Assembly: GCA_950295325.1 (NCBI GenBank)
Contig: OX485803.1
Location: 49,987,554 to 50,051,553 of the forward strand
Source: Polytrichum commune
Lineage: Eukaryota > Streptophyta > Polytrichopsida > Polytrichales > Polytrichaceae
Direction of reading: 5' to 3'
DNA length: 64,000 nucleotides
Under the pieces are notes generated by a model. It did not search any database and was not told the DNA's origin. It was given only the letters and a program-made list of their open reading frames with translations. Numbering within the stretch: position 1 is the stretch's first letter; every line of letters starts with the position of its first letter. Made by a program: the position numbers and the translations under genes. Positions 1-13,602 of the stretch are shown one piece after another.

Positions 1-3000
1 TACGACAAAATTTATATTAAACACACACACACGCCTCCTATTCAATTAAGATATGGAGATGACACATTATGTCATCTTCAAATATTGGTCATGTTTTAAA
101 GATTTGTGACGTTTTGTATATAACTCATGGTAAGATTACTTCATCATAAACTTCTGAATGGCGGTCTATAGTGTAATTATTTCTTGATGATTACATATTA
201 TGTTTTTAAACATAATTTTGTTAATAATCTTTTCTTCTAAATAGTATTACAATGGGGCATGTAATACATATTATACGTAACAAAATGGTCATAAACTATA
301 CAAAATTCATGATATTACCTAATTTATTTTCATCAATAGATATTCCATGGCTTATGCAGAGAGAGAGAGGGAGACATGCGCCAACTACTTGAGTTGGCGT
401 GAATGAGGGACGCTTCACCTTGATTAGACCATCTTCACTCACGGAACCACAAATAAGCCTCTACCATCGGTTTTTTAGACTTTTACGGCAAAGTCCCATG
501 CTCCACCCTTCCCCAAAGCTCATGTACATCCTAGATTCTAAATGCACAATGATTATGTTATAGATGTATCTCTCTCAAAATGCTTTAACTCTGTACCCTT
601 GAAGAGCCGAAGTGCTCAAGAGAGAGGGCCCTTTATAACATAATCGATGGGTAGTAAGAATTTCAGATATATATGGACTTGGAAAAAGATGAAGCATGCA
701 ACCTTGCTTTTAAAAGGTCTAAATAGCCAATGGTATAGAGCCATTTGTGACTTCATGAGTGGGGATGCTCTCATAGCCTCAAGCTTATATGTGAACCTGA
801 ATGGAGGCCTACGCATTAGATTATACGAGCCCCCCAACAACATCAAACTCAAAATTGACTCAGTCTTTGATAATGAAGCTACATTACACAACCTACCAAA
901 TAGAGGAAGTGAAAATAAAATTATATGTGACAATGATGATAAGACATATGTCATACGTATTTGAATCTAGGTCATTCATACAAACCCAAATTTCTTAATT
1001 TTGTTTTCACGTGTTTTATATGATATGGTTGAGAACGTTTAGTTGAGGAAGAAATATAAACTTAAGGTGGGAATATTTCTATTTTTGTACTTTTTAAATA
1101 TCAAGAAGTAACCTTAGACACCTTCTATGACATCTTGATGCCCATAGTGTACCTTTGGGACATTTGAAGATTACGTAATTGTTTGTGATGTTCATTCTAC
1201 ATATTTATTATTTGATTTTGATTTGTCAAGACACAATATATATCATATGGATGTCCCTTGAAGGAAACCCTAAAGGTCACACTCCAAAGATATTGAAAGG
1301 TGTATGGACATGATTCTATGAAGCTACCTTTGTCAACGACATAATCCAAGTGACCAAATATGAGATACATGTATTCAATAACCATGTATGGATACATTCA
1401 TTTACTTGTATCTAATGTTTCAAAGCATGCCAAAATACAAGCTTGAGTACAACATGTGCTACAATCATTTTACTTTCATATCAAAATGTGTTGGCGTATA
1501 AGACGTGTTTGCATGAGATATAGAGTGCTCATGAATACATATTGTGGGGTATTATGTGCAATCAAAGTACATGTATATGCAATGACCTACTAGGACACAA
1601 TCCACCAATGTAATGATCATATTAAATACCAAACATGTGTATAGTCTTTTCTCGATGGGATAAAGAATTTGATATCAACTGGGTTCTATGTACATGCAAT
1701 GCAATGATCTCATTACTTAAGCCAAAATACACGCTTATTATCAAGATATCGACCCAATACGAGCCCGATACTTGAAATTGTTGTAAGAGCATTCTTCAAT
1801 CCTATCATGCCAATCTTTGCATTGTAAATCTTTATAGTAGATACCATTGCCCCATACCTAGACGAGACCCTATATACTTGCACAATACCTTAACCTTGTT
1901 CCTAATGATTGGTGTTTTGGTGTATTGTTATGTGTAGAGCCCAAAGGCTTAAACATGAATGAGGATTTATGTTGTACTCTCCTTGTACATCTAACCATGA
2001 ATATCGATGTTGCTCACTCCCTTCTTCTCTCTCTCTCTTCATTGCATTTGCATACTAAGTTAAAGGGAGGTCACACATTCATGACAATTGGGCCAATGTA
2101 CCTCACCCCACTTTCTTGTTCAACTAAAAACAAAAGCTCTTTTGAGGGGAAAATCGCCACACGACGTCGTCGCATTGGTTGGGACCCTATAAAATGCGGA
2201 GGGAAAATCAAGTTTCCAAGAGCTTCGTGTTGAACCACAAAAAAGAACAATTGAATGTACGGGTACCTACTCGCAACATCACGATGGAGGCCCTCATTTT
2301 AAGACCATAATCTACGGTCGGAAGTGTGGTGTTCAAGGAGACATGGGAGCACTTTTGAGCGAGTGTTGTATGGTTATGTTGAGAAGAGGATGTAAGTGTG
2401 TCTAGGAAAGAGCAATTGACTAAGCCTTGGAGGCCACTTTTGTTGGTTCTTTAGAAGCTTTTGCATCCAAAAGACAACACCACACTCCTTGTGTGGGTGT
2501 AGCCCATGTTCCCTTTAATATGTTACAAAAGGCAATTTCTATCAAAGAGCCCATCCCTTAGAATGAGCCCTATAGAGATTTTTGAGTTCATTTAATCCCT
2601 TCAAAGGGGGGGGGGGGGGGTCACAATCAATGTGGTGATAATATGTGGCAATTTTTTCAAGAAATAAATTATGTCTTTGTTGGACTAGAAAACAAGGTAG
2701 GTTTATTTTATTTTATTTTGATTATGAGGGTTTTTATATATTTTCGAAGTATATAAAAAAATGTTTTGTTAATTTTGCAGATTCAAAGGATCTGAATCAC
2801 ATTGTAAAACTCAAGATAGAAAGCATCCTTATTTCTGATCGTTAAGGGGGGATTTGATCATTGAGTATAAACACTAAGTTATGTGGGTCCTATGTGGTCA
2901 ATTTCCTTAATTAGACACCTCGTATTTTAGTGGTATATGGCAAGGTTTGGAGTACAAATGAACACCAAAAAGACATGCAACGATGAGTTTGAGCTACTTA

Positions 3001-5829
3001 TGTGCACAAATTATGTTAACCGTTCTAGGTTCAACAATGTACACAATTGGGAGGGCCTATACGATCGTTTAAAGATTAATAAAAATCTTCTCTTCAAGGA
3101 GTCTTATACCACTTACATTGAAGACGTACTGAAACACCAACCATGTAGACTTGGACATGCAAGGCTTTGTTTCCCCTTTAGAAAAGTGACTATGTCGCCA
3201 CATTGGATGTTTGAAACATTGTTGGCCACACCAAATAAAAGACGTGTAGTAGTGGTTCATAATATAAAAGTTGTACAACATTTATAGTTGTTTAGTTGTT
3301 TAGTTGTTTTGGGGATTCATGGATGGTCACCATCACTATATCCTAGCCATTAGCTATTGTAACATAAACAATTTAGTGGGGCTGCTCCCAAATTACATTA
3401 TATTGTCTAGAGGGGATGTCCACGAGATCCTTGTGGTGTGTGTGTTGAATAACATTCTGGATTTTTGTCTCACATTTCAACAAACCAATTATGTGTTTAT
3501 GACATTCCATTATATGCTTATAAACTTTACAATGCACATAATATGGGTGTATTTCTTTGTATAGTTTACTTTCACTTGATGTACTTTAAATCGTTAGCAT
3601 AAACTCTAGACATGTGGCAAAACCACAACTCCATTACAATTTCTAGGAAGTCTAGTAGCTCTTATCACTTTGACCTCTAAAGATCCAAGCCTTTTTTTTT
3701 TTTTTTTTTCATATGGTAACAAACATTTTTCATTTGCTATTATAGGATAAGGGTTGCAAGGTTAGAAAGTAAAAACATTGTGAGGCACACTTCTTGATAC
3801 CAATTGAAATATTGCTTTAATACAATTAATGCCCTCAAATCACTTGGCAAACTTTGTGTAAGTATTTCATAGTTCAAAAAGTGATAACTTCCTCATAATT
3901 GAATATCACATAGCTTTGAGTTGAAACTTTGTTATGAGTACATTTTGGTTTAGATTGTATCAAAAATTGAAAATGATTACTACATGGATGATATGGAAAG
4001 AAATCCAAATCATCCTTCACTTGCTATTCAACACCATAAGCCATCCACTTTTCAAATGAAATAAAATATGCTTTGAGGAATTCGGGGGGGGGGGGGGTTT
4101 GGTAAGTAGTGCATAAAATTGCACACCTTTGTGAAACATGATTGGAAGGGGAGTGCAACGTGATGAAAAATCAATGGTTTAACCGCACAAATGGAAAGTA
4201 AAGTTGTAGTTCATAATTTTGCTGTGGATTAAAACAACAAAGCCCAGAGTATAAAGTCTCAAAGAAGATTGATCTAGTGTTTATGAGGATTGATGTCACA
4301 CTGGTTTAAGGACTTCTATAGCAATCTAAGGTTCTTTCCTTCCAATTCCCATTTGACAAGGTTCATTTGTGTCTATTTCAATTGTGTGTGAGTCCGTCCT
4401 ACATAATAACTCTTATAACTCTAATGATATGTTGTTAAGTTTGTCATTAAACTCGTCCATTTGAACTTAGGTACTTGAAATGCTTGATAGTCAATTTTAA
4501 ACACAAATTGAATTGCCCGTTCATTTCTCTTATATTTCGTTAATTCCAATTGAAAAATCATTTATCTCTTGCCATCAATGAATCGCCACACAACATACAC
4601 TGACTTGCTCAGTGTATGCAAAGTCTTCAAAATAATCATAAATAGACTAAGACCATCATTAATGCTCAATCCTAATACCAAGTACCACAACATCATATTT
4701 GTAGGAGTATGTATGTTCTAATCAATTAAACTTCTTGCCCACAAAGTAGCATCATTAATCTTTGATCAACTTTATTTCATATCCATGCCTAACCTAACCT
4801 AACCTAACCTACCTTCTATCACCTGCTCATCAGCCTAACAAATGTATGGTTGCTAATGTAAAAGTATATGCCAAGGTTTGTAGCTAATAAGAATGGATAC
4901 CAGAAAGCTATGTGTGCCATGAGGTATGGCATGTGTAGGGTTTGGCAGTTAAGGCATGTGTGCCATGAGGTTGGCCAATGTGCTCATAATCTATTAACCA
5001 TGCTAGGCCCAATTGTTAACAGAATGGGGACGGCTTATACAATCATTTAACAAGAGAGAGAGAGAGACCCTTCACTTTGACCTCCTATATCTTTTGCATC
5101 TCAATTGTAATTGTGAAACTGGAAATGACAATATGTGTGATACACAAACACCAATTGGATGAGATTGTGAAGTTGAAGTGTCCACACTAGGGCCACATAC
5201 TTTAGGGTGGATGTATATTAAGGTTTGAATTTGAGAAACTTAGGGCCCGAAACACTTGAATGGACCTACTTGCGGACTCAGGATTGGACATGAGCTTGAT
5301 GATTGGTAATTTCTCAAACTAGGAGTCCATTTCTTCTTGACTGGGGAATGCAAGATTTGAAGAATAAGTGATGCCAGATTAGAGCCACTTCATTTACTCA
5401 TACCATTGACTCAGGCCCTAGTGTAAACTCCTTGGGTCCAATATTTTATGCTTGACCGATAGAATCGCTCAGTTTTGGTTATTTGGTCTTAGACTCTAGT
5501 GCAAACCCACCCTTGTCGGATAAGAGAAACTCCATGATCCAACAATTCTATTGGTCGAGAGCACAATTATGGACCCAAGAAGTTTACATTAAAGTCCATG
5601 TCTAAGGTATGAAAAAAACAAAATGAAGTGGCGCTATTCGTAGCATCAATTTGCCACCAAATTTTGGCGGTCTCCGCTCAAGAAAACACTCCACCTAGTT
5701 TGAGAAACCAATCTTCAAGCATAGGTGCAATATTGAGAATGAAAGTAAGGTCCATGTCGAGGTGTTGTGGACCCCAAGTTTTCTTGGACCCGGACCCTAA
5801 CATGAAACCCACCCTAACATTACACACCA
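1..5829. other. AT-rich region without a supported gene
   Basis: Only short, uncoupled reading frames occur here, and none shows a recognisable domain or a conserved start context. The stretch holds simple repeats, poly-G runs of 15 (2606-2620) and 14 (4084-4097), and pieces of dispersed repeats. One piece near 395-430 recurs in reverse near 24300-24335. The 2935-3260 segment shares scattered matches with 6095-6330, including the same spacing of several short blocks, so it looks like an old repeat rather than a gene. Confidence 0.6.
4788..4812. repeat. CCTAA pentamer microsatellite
   Basis: About four to five perfect CCTAA units in a row. The unit is one base shorter than the usual plant telomere repeat on each side of the T and is a short interstitial array, so it is best read as a simple microsatellite. 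Confidence 0.7.
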
Positions 5830-6640
5830 AATTTGGGAGACATGGAGAGCGGGAACTATTGCATATGAGTATACCTCTCATCCATCCAAGATAAAGATTG
5901 GACCCGCTTATAAGTTTGTGGCCAATACATCTCAAACGACTTGGATTAGACCAATTCAAGATCTTTAAATTTTGATTCAGATGTCAAATCAATTACAAAT
6001 AGTGAACCCGGGTTGCATGCATGTTATTGCAGGGCTTTTATGTTAAGGTAGACAAGCCTAATTCAATTACATATCCTCATCGGATACCTATATTTGAGTG
6101 GTGTGTGGTTTGGTGTGGCACCAAGAACAAATCCAAAAAGACTACATGCTCAAAATATGATAACTATTCTAGGTTCAATAGTCAACATACTGCATTTTTT
6201 TTGGGGGGGGGGGGGGGGGGAGCACATTTAATGAGCACAAGATGTTCACCTTGATAATGAATAAGACGTTCATGTGAGCTCCAAAAATTGTGAGGAAAGT
6301 GACTATGGCCTCAATATGGATTTGCTATCAATCTTGTACTAATCGCATGATAATTTCCCTCACCCTTTGTGAATCATGCTTGGGGAGTGCATGGGGGATT
6401 GGAGGGGAGGAGTTTTATCGTTCATCCAACATGAGTGCCCTGAGTTAATATGCCACCCAAACATACATTTTTTATAGAGTTGATTTGACATTGAAATTAG
6501 CATTAAAGAGCCCGAACTAGTGTACTCCAGGTCATTTGAGATGAATCAACAACAAACCTATAGGGGTCAAGTTTTATGTTGGATGGATGAGAGGTACGCT
6601 CGAATACTCATCCATTGCGGAGGTGAGAACGCAATGAAAT
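5830..6640. repeat. Dispersed repeat family 1, inverted ends at both sides
   Basis: The left end near 5845-5885 carries CTCTCATCCATCCAA and the right end near 6575-6600 carries its reverse complement, TTGGATGGATGAGAG. The sequence just inside both ends, including a CCTATAGG-type block and a stretch reading ATCTCAAATGAC or GTCATTTGAGAT, recurs at about 6935-7090, 22420-22665, 35566-35811 and 58576-58782. This looks like an old MITE or foldback family. The 18-base poly-G run at 6203-6220 lies inside. Exact borders are uncertain. Confidence 0.45.
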
Positions 6641-6934
6641 ATATCATAACACGTAGGTGATTCTTTGTGGATGATCTGACTTTGACAATAGCATCATAAA
6701 AACCCCAAATTGATCTAGTGGACCCTACTTGGAATGAATTGACCCTCAACCATATAGAGGACTTGTTTTTAACTAGAGCCCCTTCACCCATGATGAATGA
6801 GCTTACATAGATGCTACAAATGCCAAGCCTTGGAAAGAGGGAATCATTGCACACATTCAAGCATGCCTTTCATTCCTCTAACATAGAAGCCCTAAAACAA
6901 TATGTAGCCTGGAGGTTATTTTTCTTTTGTTGAT

Positions 6935-7090
6935 TCAAACATCAAAATTAGCTTGAAAGACCCTAAATTAGTCTACTCGAGGTCATTTGAGATGAACCTC
7001 CAACAAGCTTATACGATGGTCCAATTTCTTATGTTGGATGGATGAGAGGTACAGTCATATACGATAATTCCCTCTCCCCCCAAGCCCTAG
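6935..7090. repeat. Dispersed repeat family 1, right-end fragment
   Basis: This repeats the inner block and the TTGGATGGATGAGAGGTA end of the preceding element. It then continues into a CGATAATTCCCTCTC terminus. That terminus matters because it shows the unoccupied version of the site into which a MITE inserted at 58783. Confidence 0.5.
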
Positions 7091-7463
7091 AGGGTTATGC
7101 GGCATGGTTAGGGATTCATGGCGTCTACGTACACTCATCCATTGCGAAAGTGAAAACGTAGTGATTTGCCTTTGAAAATAGCATCAAAGACATCGAATTA
7201 GTCTACACCGTATATGGTGTTTACTGTCACTTACTATGCTGAGTTACACAATGCGATAATTATTTATCAAGAATATAATTCTCTACCAAGCAAAGTCATT
7301 TATGTTCTATAATGTCCAACAACCTATTCAACTTTTGTTTAGGATGAATGAAATTCATGAGTAAGAAATTGTTGCGTTGCGTGATTCCAAATAGTTAGTG
7401 ACACTAAACACCATAAGCGGTGTTGTGAAATATAGTTGGAATGATGCATCCCTCAACGGCTGG

Positions 7464-7980
7464 GGTGAACCAACCCGTACACTGGTTCCTTAGAGGCAAG
7501 GGTTTAGGCATCCAACAAGGAACGAGTGTATGGGTTGGCTTGCCCAAATCTCCCTCAACCTCATTGGGAGCTTTTTTTACGAGAGCCCCTTCATCCACAA
7601 TGGACGAGTTTACGCAAACGCCACGAATCCCAAGTTGTGCAGCAATCGGAGGATCAATGAAGGATTTGAGTGAACTAACCCATACACTCGTTCCTTGTTG
7701 GATGCAATGATCGGGAAGAACCGGCAGTTAGTTACAAATGAATCGGTTGAGTTTGAGAAATAACCAGTTGAAGCTCAAGACTGTAGGAAAATTACTGAGC
7801 AGTTTAGAGGAATTTATAGAATATACCCCAACTTAATAAAGGAAAACCGGAGGATGTCAACATATAACCGGTTGGACTTTCAAACATTAGGATCTCAACC
7901 GTTCATGCCCAAAAATCTGCCCGATCACTAGTTGGATGCGTAAACCCTTGCCTCCAAGGAACCAGTGTACGGGTTGGTTC
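7464..7980. repeat. Foldback element upstream of the first SAUR gene
   Basis: Outer arms at about 7464-7512 and 7932-7980 are inverted copies of each other; both include CCGTACACTGGTTCCTT or its complement and a stretch with GGCAAGGGTTTA. A second inverted pair lies inside: about 7507-7540 with 7673-7706, around GGAACGAGTGTATGGGTT. The unpaired 7706-7915 part recurs as a diverged copy at 59296-59505. It ends about 1 kb before the SAUR start codon. No coding content is recognised. Confidence 0.55.
7706..7915 (+). repeat. Dispersed repeat shared with 59296-59505
   Basis: The two segments align through many blocks, for example GAGTTTGAGAAATAA, AGGAAAATTAC, TATAGAATATAC and GATGTCAACAT, in the same order and spacing. 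They differ at perhaps a quarter of positions by eye. Both start near an AGAACCGGC motif. This is a non-coding dispersed repeat of unknown class. Confidence 0.55.
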
Positions 7981-8171
7981 GCCCCAACCAGCCCATCATC
8001 AGTGAAGGGCTTTCACCAAGGAGGAGGGTGAGTAAAAGGTTGCACTGTAGTTTGCGACTTGTTTGTCTTGGGTTGTTCTTGTGTTGTGTTGTGTCGTGGT
8101 GTGGTCCCCAGCGGCGACGACGGCACTTGCAAGAGTGCAAGAGTGCCCTTCCTTCATCCCGTGCCCCTTCG

Positions 8172-8955
8172 GAGACATATGTAGGTGTGCCATCGCCTAC
8201 TACCTATATGACCTCCGCTACCGCTCTTCCTTCAGGCATTGTTGATCTCAACCTTACAATCGATCGACTCCCTCCCTCTCGCTCGCCCTCCCTCACTTCG
8301 ATCCCTCCTTCCCCCTCTCCACGTGTCTCGCGTCGTTTGCTACTAACTTAACGTCACTCAAACTGTGCTGTTCCTGTTCCTGTTCCTGTTCCTTTCAACA
8401 TTCCAGATATCATCATCAGCAGCAGTAAGTAGCAGCAGCAGCAACAATTCTAAGCGAGCTTCCATCTCGCTAGTGCTGTGGTCTCTGTTTGGGAAAGCGA
8501 GGATTGTAGTGTATGTTAGTTGACCTTGGTCTACGCTCCCGCTCCAAGCGTGTGCATTGTTGTCGGTAGTTAGGAGAGGGTACTGTTTGATGATGCATGT
8601 GGGAGTGGAGGTAGAGACGAAGAGAGAGATAATAAGGGAATAGGTAGGGGAGGTGTTGGAAAATTGGCTCTGATCTGATGTGCTTTGGTAGTAGGACTCT
8701 CTTTGTGGTGCCGATTGATAAGTTAATTTCGCTCTCAATGCGGGAGGTGCAGACGGATAGAACACACAGACATAATTTGATGGAGTCTTGATAGGCACCC
8801 GAGGCTAGGCTGGACTAGCGAGCTAGCTAGCATCGTGATCGGTGAGATTGGAGTGGCGTGATTCTCTCCTCTTACGACGAACAGGAGTTGGTGTGGCGAT
8901 CCCTAAGTCGCGGCGGAATACTACGTACAGTAGAAAGTGTGTCGCGATTGTAGTA
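8172..8955 (+). promoter_or_regulatory. Upstream region and probable 5' leader of the first SAUR gene
   Basis: The stretch before the SAUR start is CT-rich and contains a CTGTTC hexamer array (about 8367-8395) and AGC-rich runs (about 8418-8445), a texture common in plant 5' leaders. A GAGACA hexamer, the reverse of the auxin-response core TGTCTC, lies at 8172-8177. A weak TATA-like CTATATGA follows about 30 bases downstream. The reading frame stays open upstream of the chosen start codon as far as 8842. The transcription start is not determined by sequence alone. Confidence 0.25.
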
Positions 8956-9429
8956 ATGGCCGCAACAAAGAAGATCAACAAGTTTTTGAAGAAGGTTATG
9001 CTCGCGCCTCACCGCAACCTCAACTCCATGCCGAGCAACTCTAGCTTGGCGTCGACTTCATTTGAGTCTTCGTCGACGGGAAGCTCACGGCGATCGTGGG
9101 GAAGCATGCCGGACGTACACTACGACTTGGAGAGCGAATTATCGAGCCCTCCGCCGCCGCCTGACGTGCCTGCGGGATGTCTGGCAGTGTACGTAGGGAA
9201 AGAGCGAAGGAGGTTCGTTATCCAGACGTCGTTCCTGACAAATAGCGTCTTTCGAGCTTTGTTGGCAAAATCGGAGGAAGAGTTCGGGTTCAGGTGCGAC
9301 GGTGGCCTGCGCATTGCTTGCGCTCCCGATGTTTTTGAGCACTTGCTATGGTGGCTGGAAGGGCCGACGGCGCAGCATGAGCATGTGGAAGAAGAGTTGG
9401 AGCTTATCGGTTTAGATCGCTCCAGATAG
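8956..9429 (+). CDS. SAUR-family auxin-responsive protein
   Basis: The 157-residue product has the SAUR (Auxin_inducible) domain at about residues 70-135. It starts with DVPAGCLAVYVG, continues with the basic RRRFVI block, then an SEEEFGF segment, a GGL-I-C turn and the final FEHLLWWL helix. SAUR proteins act at or near the plasma membrane and nucleus; several inhibit PP2C.D phosphatases to promote acid growth. That role is family knowledge and is not shown here. The N-terminus is lysine-rich, then Ser-rich, then a five-proline run just before the domain. I chose the ATG at 8956 because MAATKK is a typical basic SAUR start; an ATG at 8842 in the same frame would add 38 unconserved residues. 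There is no intron, as usual for the family. A second SAUR gene converges on it 4.2 kb away. Confidence 0.9.
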   Translation: MAATKKINKFLKKVMLAPHRNLNSMPSNSSLASTSFESSSTGSSRRSWGSMPDVHYDLESELSSPPPPPDVPAGCLAVYVGKERRRFVIQTSFLTNSVFRALLAKSEEEFGFRCDGGLRIACAPDVFEHLLWWLEGPTAQHEHVEEELELIGLDRSR

Positions 9430-12400
9430 GAAAATCATCTTGCCACGCATCGCCTATGTGTATATTATCTTCCTTGCGCCATGAAAAACAGAAAATGGAG
9501 AGAAATTGATCATCTTCGTGTCCACAGGGGGCCTTTATGAAGACAAAACCCGGCTAGAGCACACGGCACCAAGGAAGTAAATCATTTGGATAGGTAGCAC
9601 ACCTACGTACCACAGTCTAAGCAAGGAAAACGATGAAGCTCTGTCTGCATGGCGGCAGGCATATCTCTCTTCAATTGCATTGCCACTTTAGAAGTCCAAC
9701 TCAACATTCCAAATGGCCATAGCCGAACTAAAGGTTATTGAAAAGAGAGGCATTATAGTGCAGCCCAGAGTAATTTCCCATCCTGAGAAGACTACAAGTA
9801 GTTCCCTGTGTGAGCGTTCTGTGTGCCCGTCTGTTCCAAGTAGTCGTACGACGCAGGCCAGTGGACCTGCTGGTATGAATCCTCCGATATTTCAGCCGCG
9901 GAAATTGGCAACTGCCTTCCTCACTTCTCATCTTTCCACAGGCTAGTTTGGGTCTAGCACCTTATTTCACAACATATACGCATATTTCAGTAGGACTGCT
10001 TTGAGTTCAAAAGGACGTACTACTAGATTGGTGTGAGCTGAAGGTGCTGCGTTAGGTAGCTCTCCTTCACAAAATTTTGATGCTTAAGGCATCCAGGTTA
10101 GTCCTATCGGCAGGTTTTTCTGCAATGAGGATCTAGTTCTTTTTGAGTGCGGAGCATTACCTTCACTGGACATTTTCTTATGAATGTGAGCAACTGACCT
10201 TCAGTCAAGGGGTATGCCCTGCCACAGTTTTCCTTACTCCTGGATCAAGTTCTGTAAATATGAGTGTAATTTGAGTTGCTATCCAGCAGCTATTTCCATC
10301 CACATTACACAAGTCTCTCTCTCTTCTGCGGAGTTCTTCCCTGTGATTTGCTTCCAATGTTGACGCCTGCACTGCCTATGGTCTCTTCCATCTGCTTCTG
10401 CAGTCATGTCATTCTTACTGTAATTTCCATACAGGATACTGAAATTGCAGCTAAAAAGTGACGTCATTTTCTAAACAAATTTTATAGCGTACTTCCAAGG
10501 CTTTCCAACAACCCAAAGCAGTGTTGATTTCTGTAGGCCGAAATCATGCCAACAATCACTACAGATCCGTCCAATTTTAAACTAAATGAAACTGGATTTC
10601 CAGCCAACCATGTGACAGGATGACCAAGGACAATGATGGATGGATGGACACAAATTTCTCCACGACACGATTGTCATACACAGATTCAATTTATAGATCT
10701 CATCACTTCTAAGAAAAAATGGTGCGAATTCCAGGCATCAAGTCCGCCATGATTTTGCAAGTACACAGGTGTAGGGAAGATAATGAACCAACCACTGTAA
10801 TATGGAAGATACAACTCCATTGAGAATTCATCTGCTTTAGAGGTTTTAATGGACCTCTTATTCAATAGGTGATGATCTTCTCTTTGTATGTAAATTTCAG
10901 GTCTCGTGTGTTCTATGCCTGACACAGTTTATTGTTTGCCTTTGTACTTGGTCTTCATCACAGAGCCTTACAAGTTCGTGACCAGATGTTGATCCTTTGC
11001 TTACAGTAGGTGCTCTAAATACTATATAATAACCATGTGGCAGGCATTTGTTGCAAGTGTTAGATTGAATTTCCTCCACAAATTTCTTCGAGTGGAGCAA
11101 GTCATACGTAATGCTGCGCGACAGGTGCCTTGGATGATGATGAGATGTTGAATGAAACTTTGTGTTCAAACAAAAAAAGATTTGCGGCATCATGGTAGTA
11201 CTTCCATCCCTCTAGTTCTCTTGCATGTAGCTGGCCACTTTTCCCAAGAATGTCTGGCTTTTTCCGCCAAGAAGCTATTTGGTAATACTTTAAATTTTTT
11301 AAATGGCCGGGCATTCAGACAGCAAACTTTGAAGAGGAAAGCATTTCAGTATGAAACGTCTAAGTATGTTTTTCCTCATCTTTTACTACTCCTCGTCTAC
11401 ATCATGCAGATCTTTGGGCATTGGATAGTACACCCTTGAATAATTGCTGTCCTAGGGGCTCAAGAAGTGCGAACTCTTTGGAGTTCATCCGACAAGTAAA
11501 TTGATCTGCAACACCATCTTTTATTCCTTTTGAGCCAATGTGGTTCAACTTACACATGACAATTAAGCCACGATGATATCTAGTAGTCGCTTCAATAAAG
11601 TTCAAAATGTTCAATGAGGTGGGTGATGGTCATTTTGGTACATAAGACTCTGTCATCTTGAAGCCTGTTTGTGATGTAAGGTACGTGTTTTTCTGGCAAT
11701 CCAGTGGTGTACAAAAAAAGCATGATGAGCAAAACTTGAAAGAAGTGCTGCTTCGGATTATTATCACATCAGAGTCAGTTTCTTCAGCGCATATCATGTG
11801 AGACACAGTGAGAGTCACCCATGTGATGGTCTTTTTTGTAAGGTAGATGGGTCTTCAATGGTTACTTTATCCAGCTAGCCGAACTTCTCCTAGGATATCG
11901 AACACACAATTAGTACGAGATGGTTCGCAATTAGTACAAGATGGTTAGCAAATCTATATTGAGGCCGTCGCCACTTTCCTCATGATTGTCAGAGCTCATA
12001 GAATCTCTTGTGTTTTTATCTAAGTGAAGATTATTGTGCTCATTAAATGGTCATATAAGTTCCCAATCATATTGACTATTGACCATAGAGTACTTATCAT
12101 ATATTGAACACGTAGGCAAGTCTCTTTTTAAACACATCCTTTTTGTATCCGTTCTTGGAGACACACTTAACCGCATATCATTCAGAATTAGGCATCCAAT
12201 TAAGAGTAGCTGAATTAGGCACATATACCTTACTCCGTAACAGCTGTTTGGTGACAAATACACCTGAGAAAGACTTGTAATTCTTTTTCAAAGGCTGTCA
12301 GGAGAAATTGTTGTAATCCCAGAGAATTACACAATAAGAAGGTTTGCATGACATTCAGACTTTCCATTTTCACCCTTCATTATAAGAAAATTGCAGGAAT

Positions 12401-13602
12401 TTTTCTCGTTTTGAAGTCAGCATTTCTCAAATTTACTATATTTAAGGAGCCGGTTCAGAATATTGACATTAAGCAATCGTAGGTTTGCTGAATTGGACCG
12501 TCTTCCTCAGAATACTACTTTGTCTAAGGTGGTGGTTTTGGGAGCCAGATAAGGTTCATAATTAGTTCTTGTCGAATTACCCAATTCCTCTTTGTAAAGG
12601 ATCAACATGTGTTTTGTCATGATGCATGAAATCGCATTCAGCATTAGGTGACATCTTCTCCACCATGCTACACGACTCTTGTCAAAGGGTTGGTGCGGAA
12701 CACCCTCGTCAATTTGCAGATCTCAACTGCTGAGTTTCAAAGCCTGCACAACAACAAACCCAAAAAAAACTCAAGGTTTGGTCAGCAGAGGATGTATAAT
12801 ATCTATGAACATCAAGTTTCACATTTAAGAACTTTAGACATCAAAGTTGATGATACGTAATAGCGACAACCTTACTCTATCCAACATCTGTCATCCAAAA
12901 GACAGAAAGTTACCAAAAGACAGAAAGCACTCACTGGACTCGAAAAATCTCAAACTTTCTAAAACCTCTAATAACCCTCTTTAATTTGCAGTCCCCCATG
13001 TACAAAGTTTCCTCAAAAGCCATGCGGAGGAAAGTTCTCTCTTGATAGGCGTTCGGATATGAATGCAATGCGATTGTGAGATTTGAGCATGACTTGCCAC
13101 TTCATCTTATGAGACAGTGAGGGACGGTGGCTAGGAGTATGGAAATTAGTGAGAAGTGGTGGAATGTGAAGATGACAAACTTCGAGGTCACAAGTCTGGC
13201 TGAGAGCCTTTGAAACAGTATTTATGTGAACTTCGCTTCAATCACATCCTTCCGCAGAAATTTGTACAAGTCAAAATGTCACCACTCAATGTAGGTGGCC
13301 AACAAATAATTAGGAAGAATGTGAAGCACATTGACATATACGCTGCTCTGGCCTGTACAGAAAACTGAGAGGTCCTACGGCGGGCCTTCATCCAGGATAG
13401 GGAAAACTATAAAGATTTGGCAACTAAACCGAAGGTTGTCGACCATCGCTGTGCCAATCGGCAGTTTCCCCGGAGGTCAAACTTGAGAATTCAAAAACCA
13501 ACAACAGAGCTCGGGACACGTGTGAAAACAAAAAGTTTCGTCATTATCTTTGATGAATGGCCACGCAGCCACATTCGGTAGATCAACCAACCAAACAGTT
13601 TA
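9430..13602. other. Intergenic region between the two convergent SAUR genes
   Basis: This 4.2-kb stretch has a more balanced base composition than the repeat-rich flanks and few of their signature repeats, so it is probably unique sequence with the 3' ends of both SAUR transcripts. No reading frame in it shows a recognisable domain. Nothing here supports a third gene, although a non-coding transcript cannot be excluded. Confidence 0.5.

Noticed and set aside
616-964. Two overlapping opposite reading frames of about 110 codons
   Set aside because: Neither has a recognisable motif; in AT-rich repeat DNA such lengths occur by chance.
2937-3287. 116-codon plus-strand frame
   Set aside because: Shares scattered blocks with a non-coding repeat near 6.1-6.3 kb and shows no domain.
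4788-4812. Interstitial telomere
   Set aside because: CCTAA units, not the plant CCCTAAA unit, and only 25 bases.
8842-8955. Upstream in-frame extension of the first SAUR protein
   Set aside because: 38 residues with no SAUR similarity; the MAATKK start fits the family better, though the ATG at 8842 cannot be excluded.
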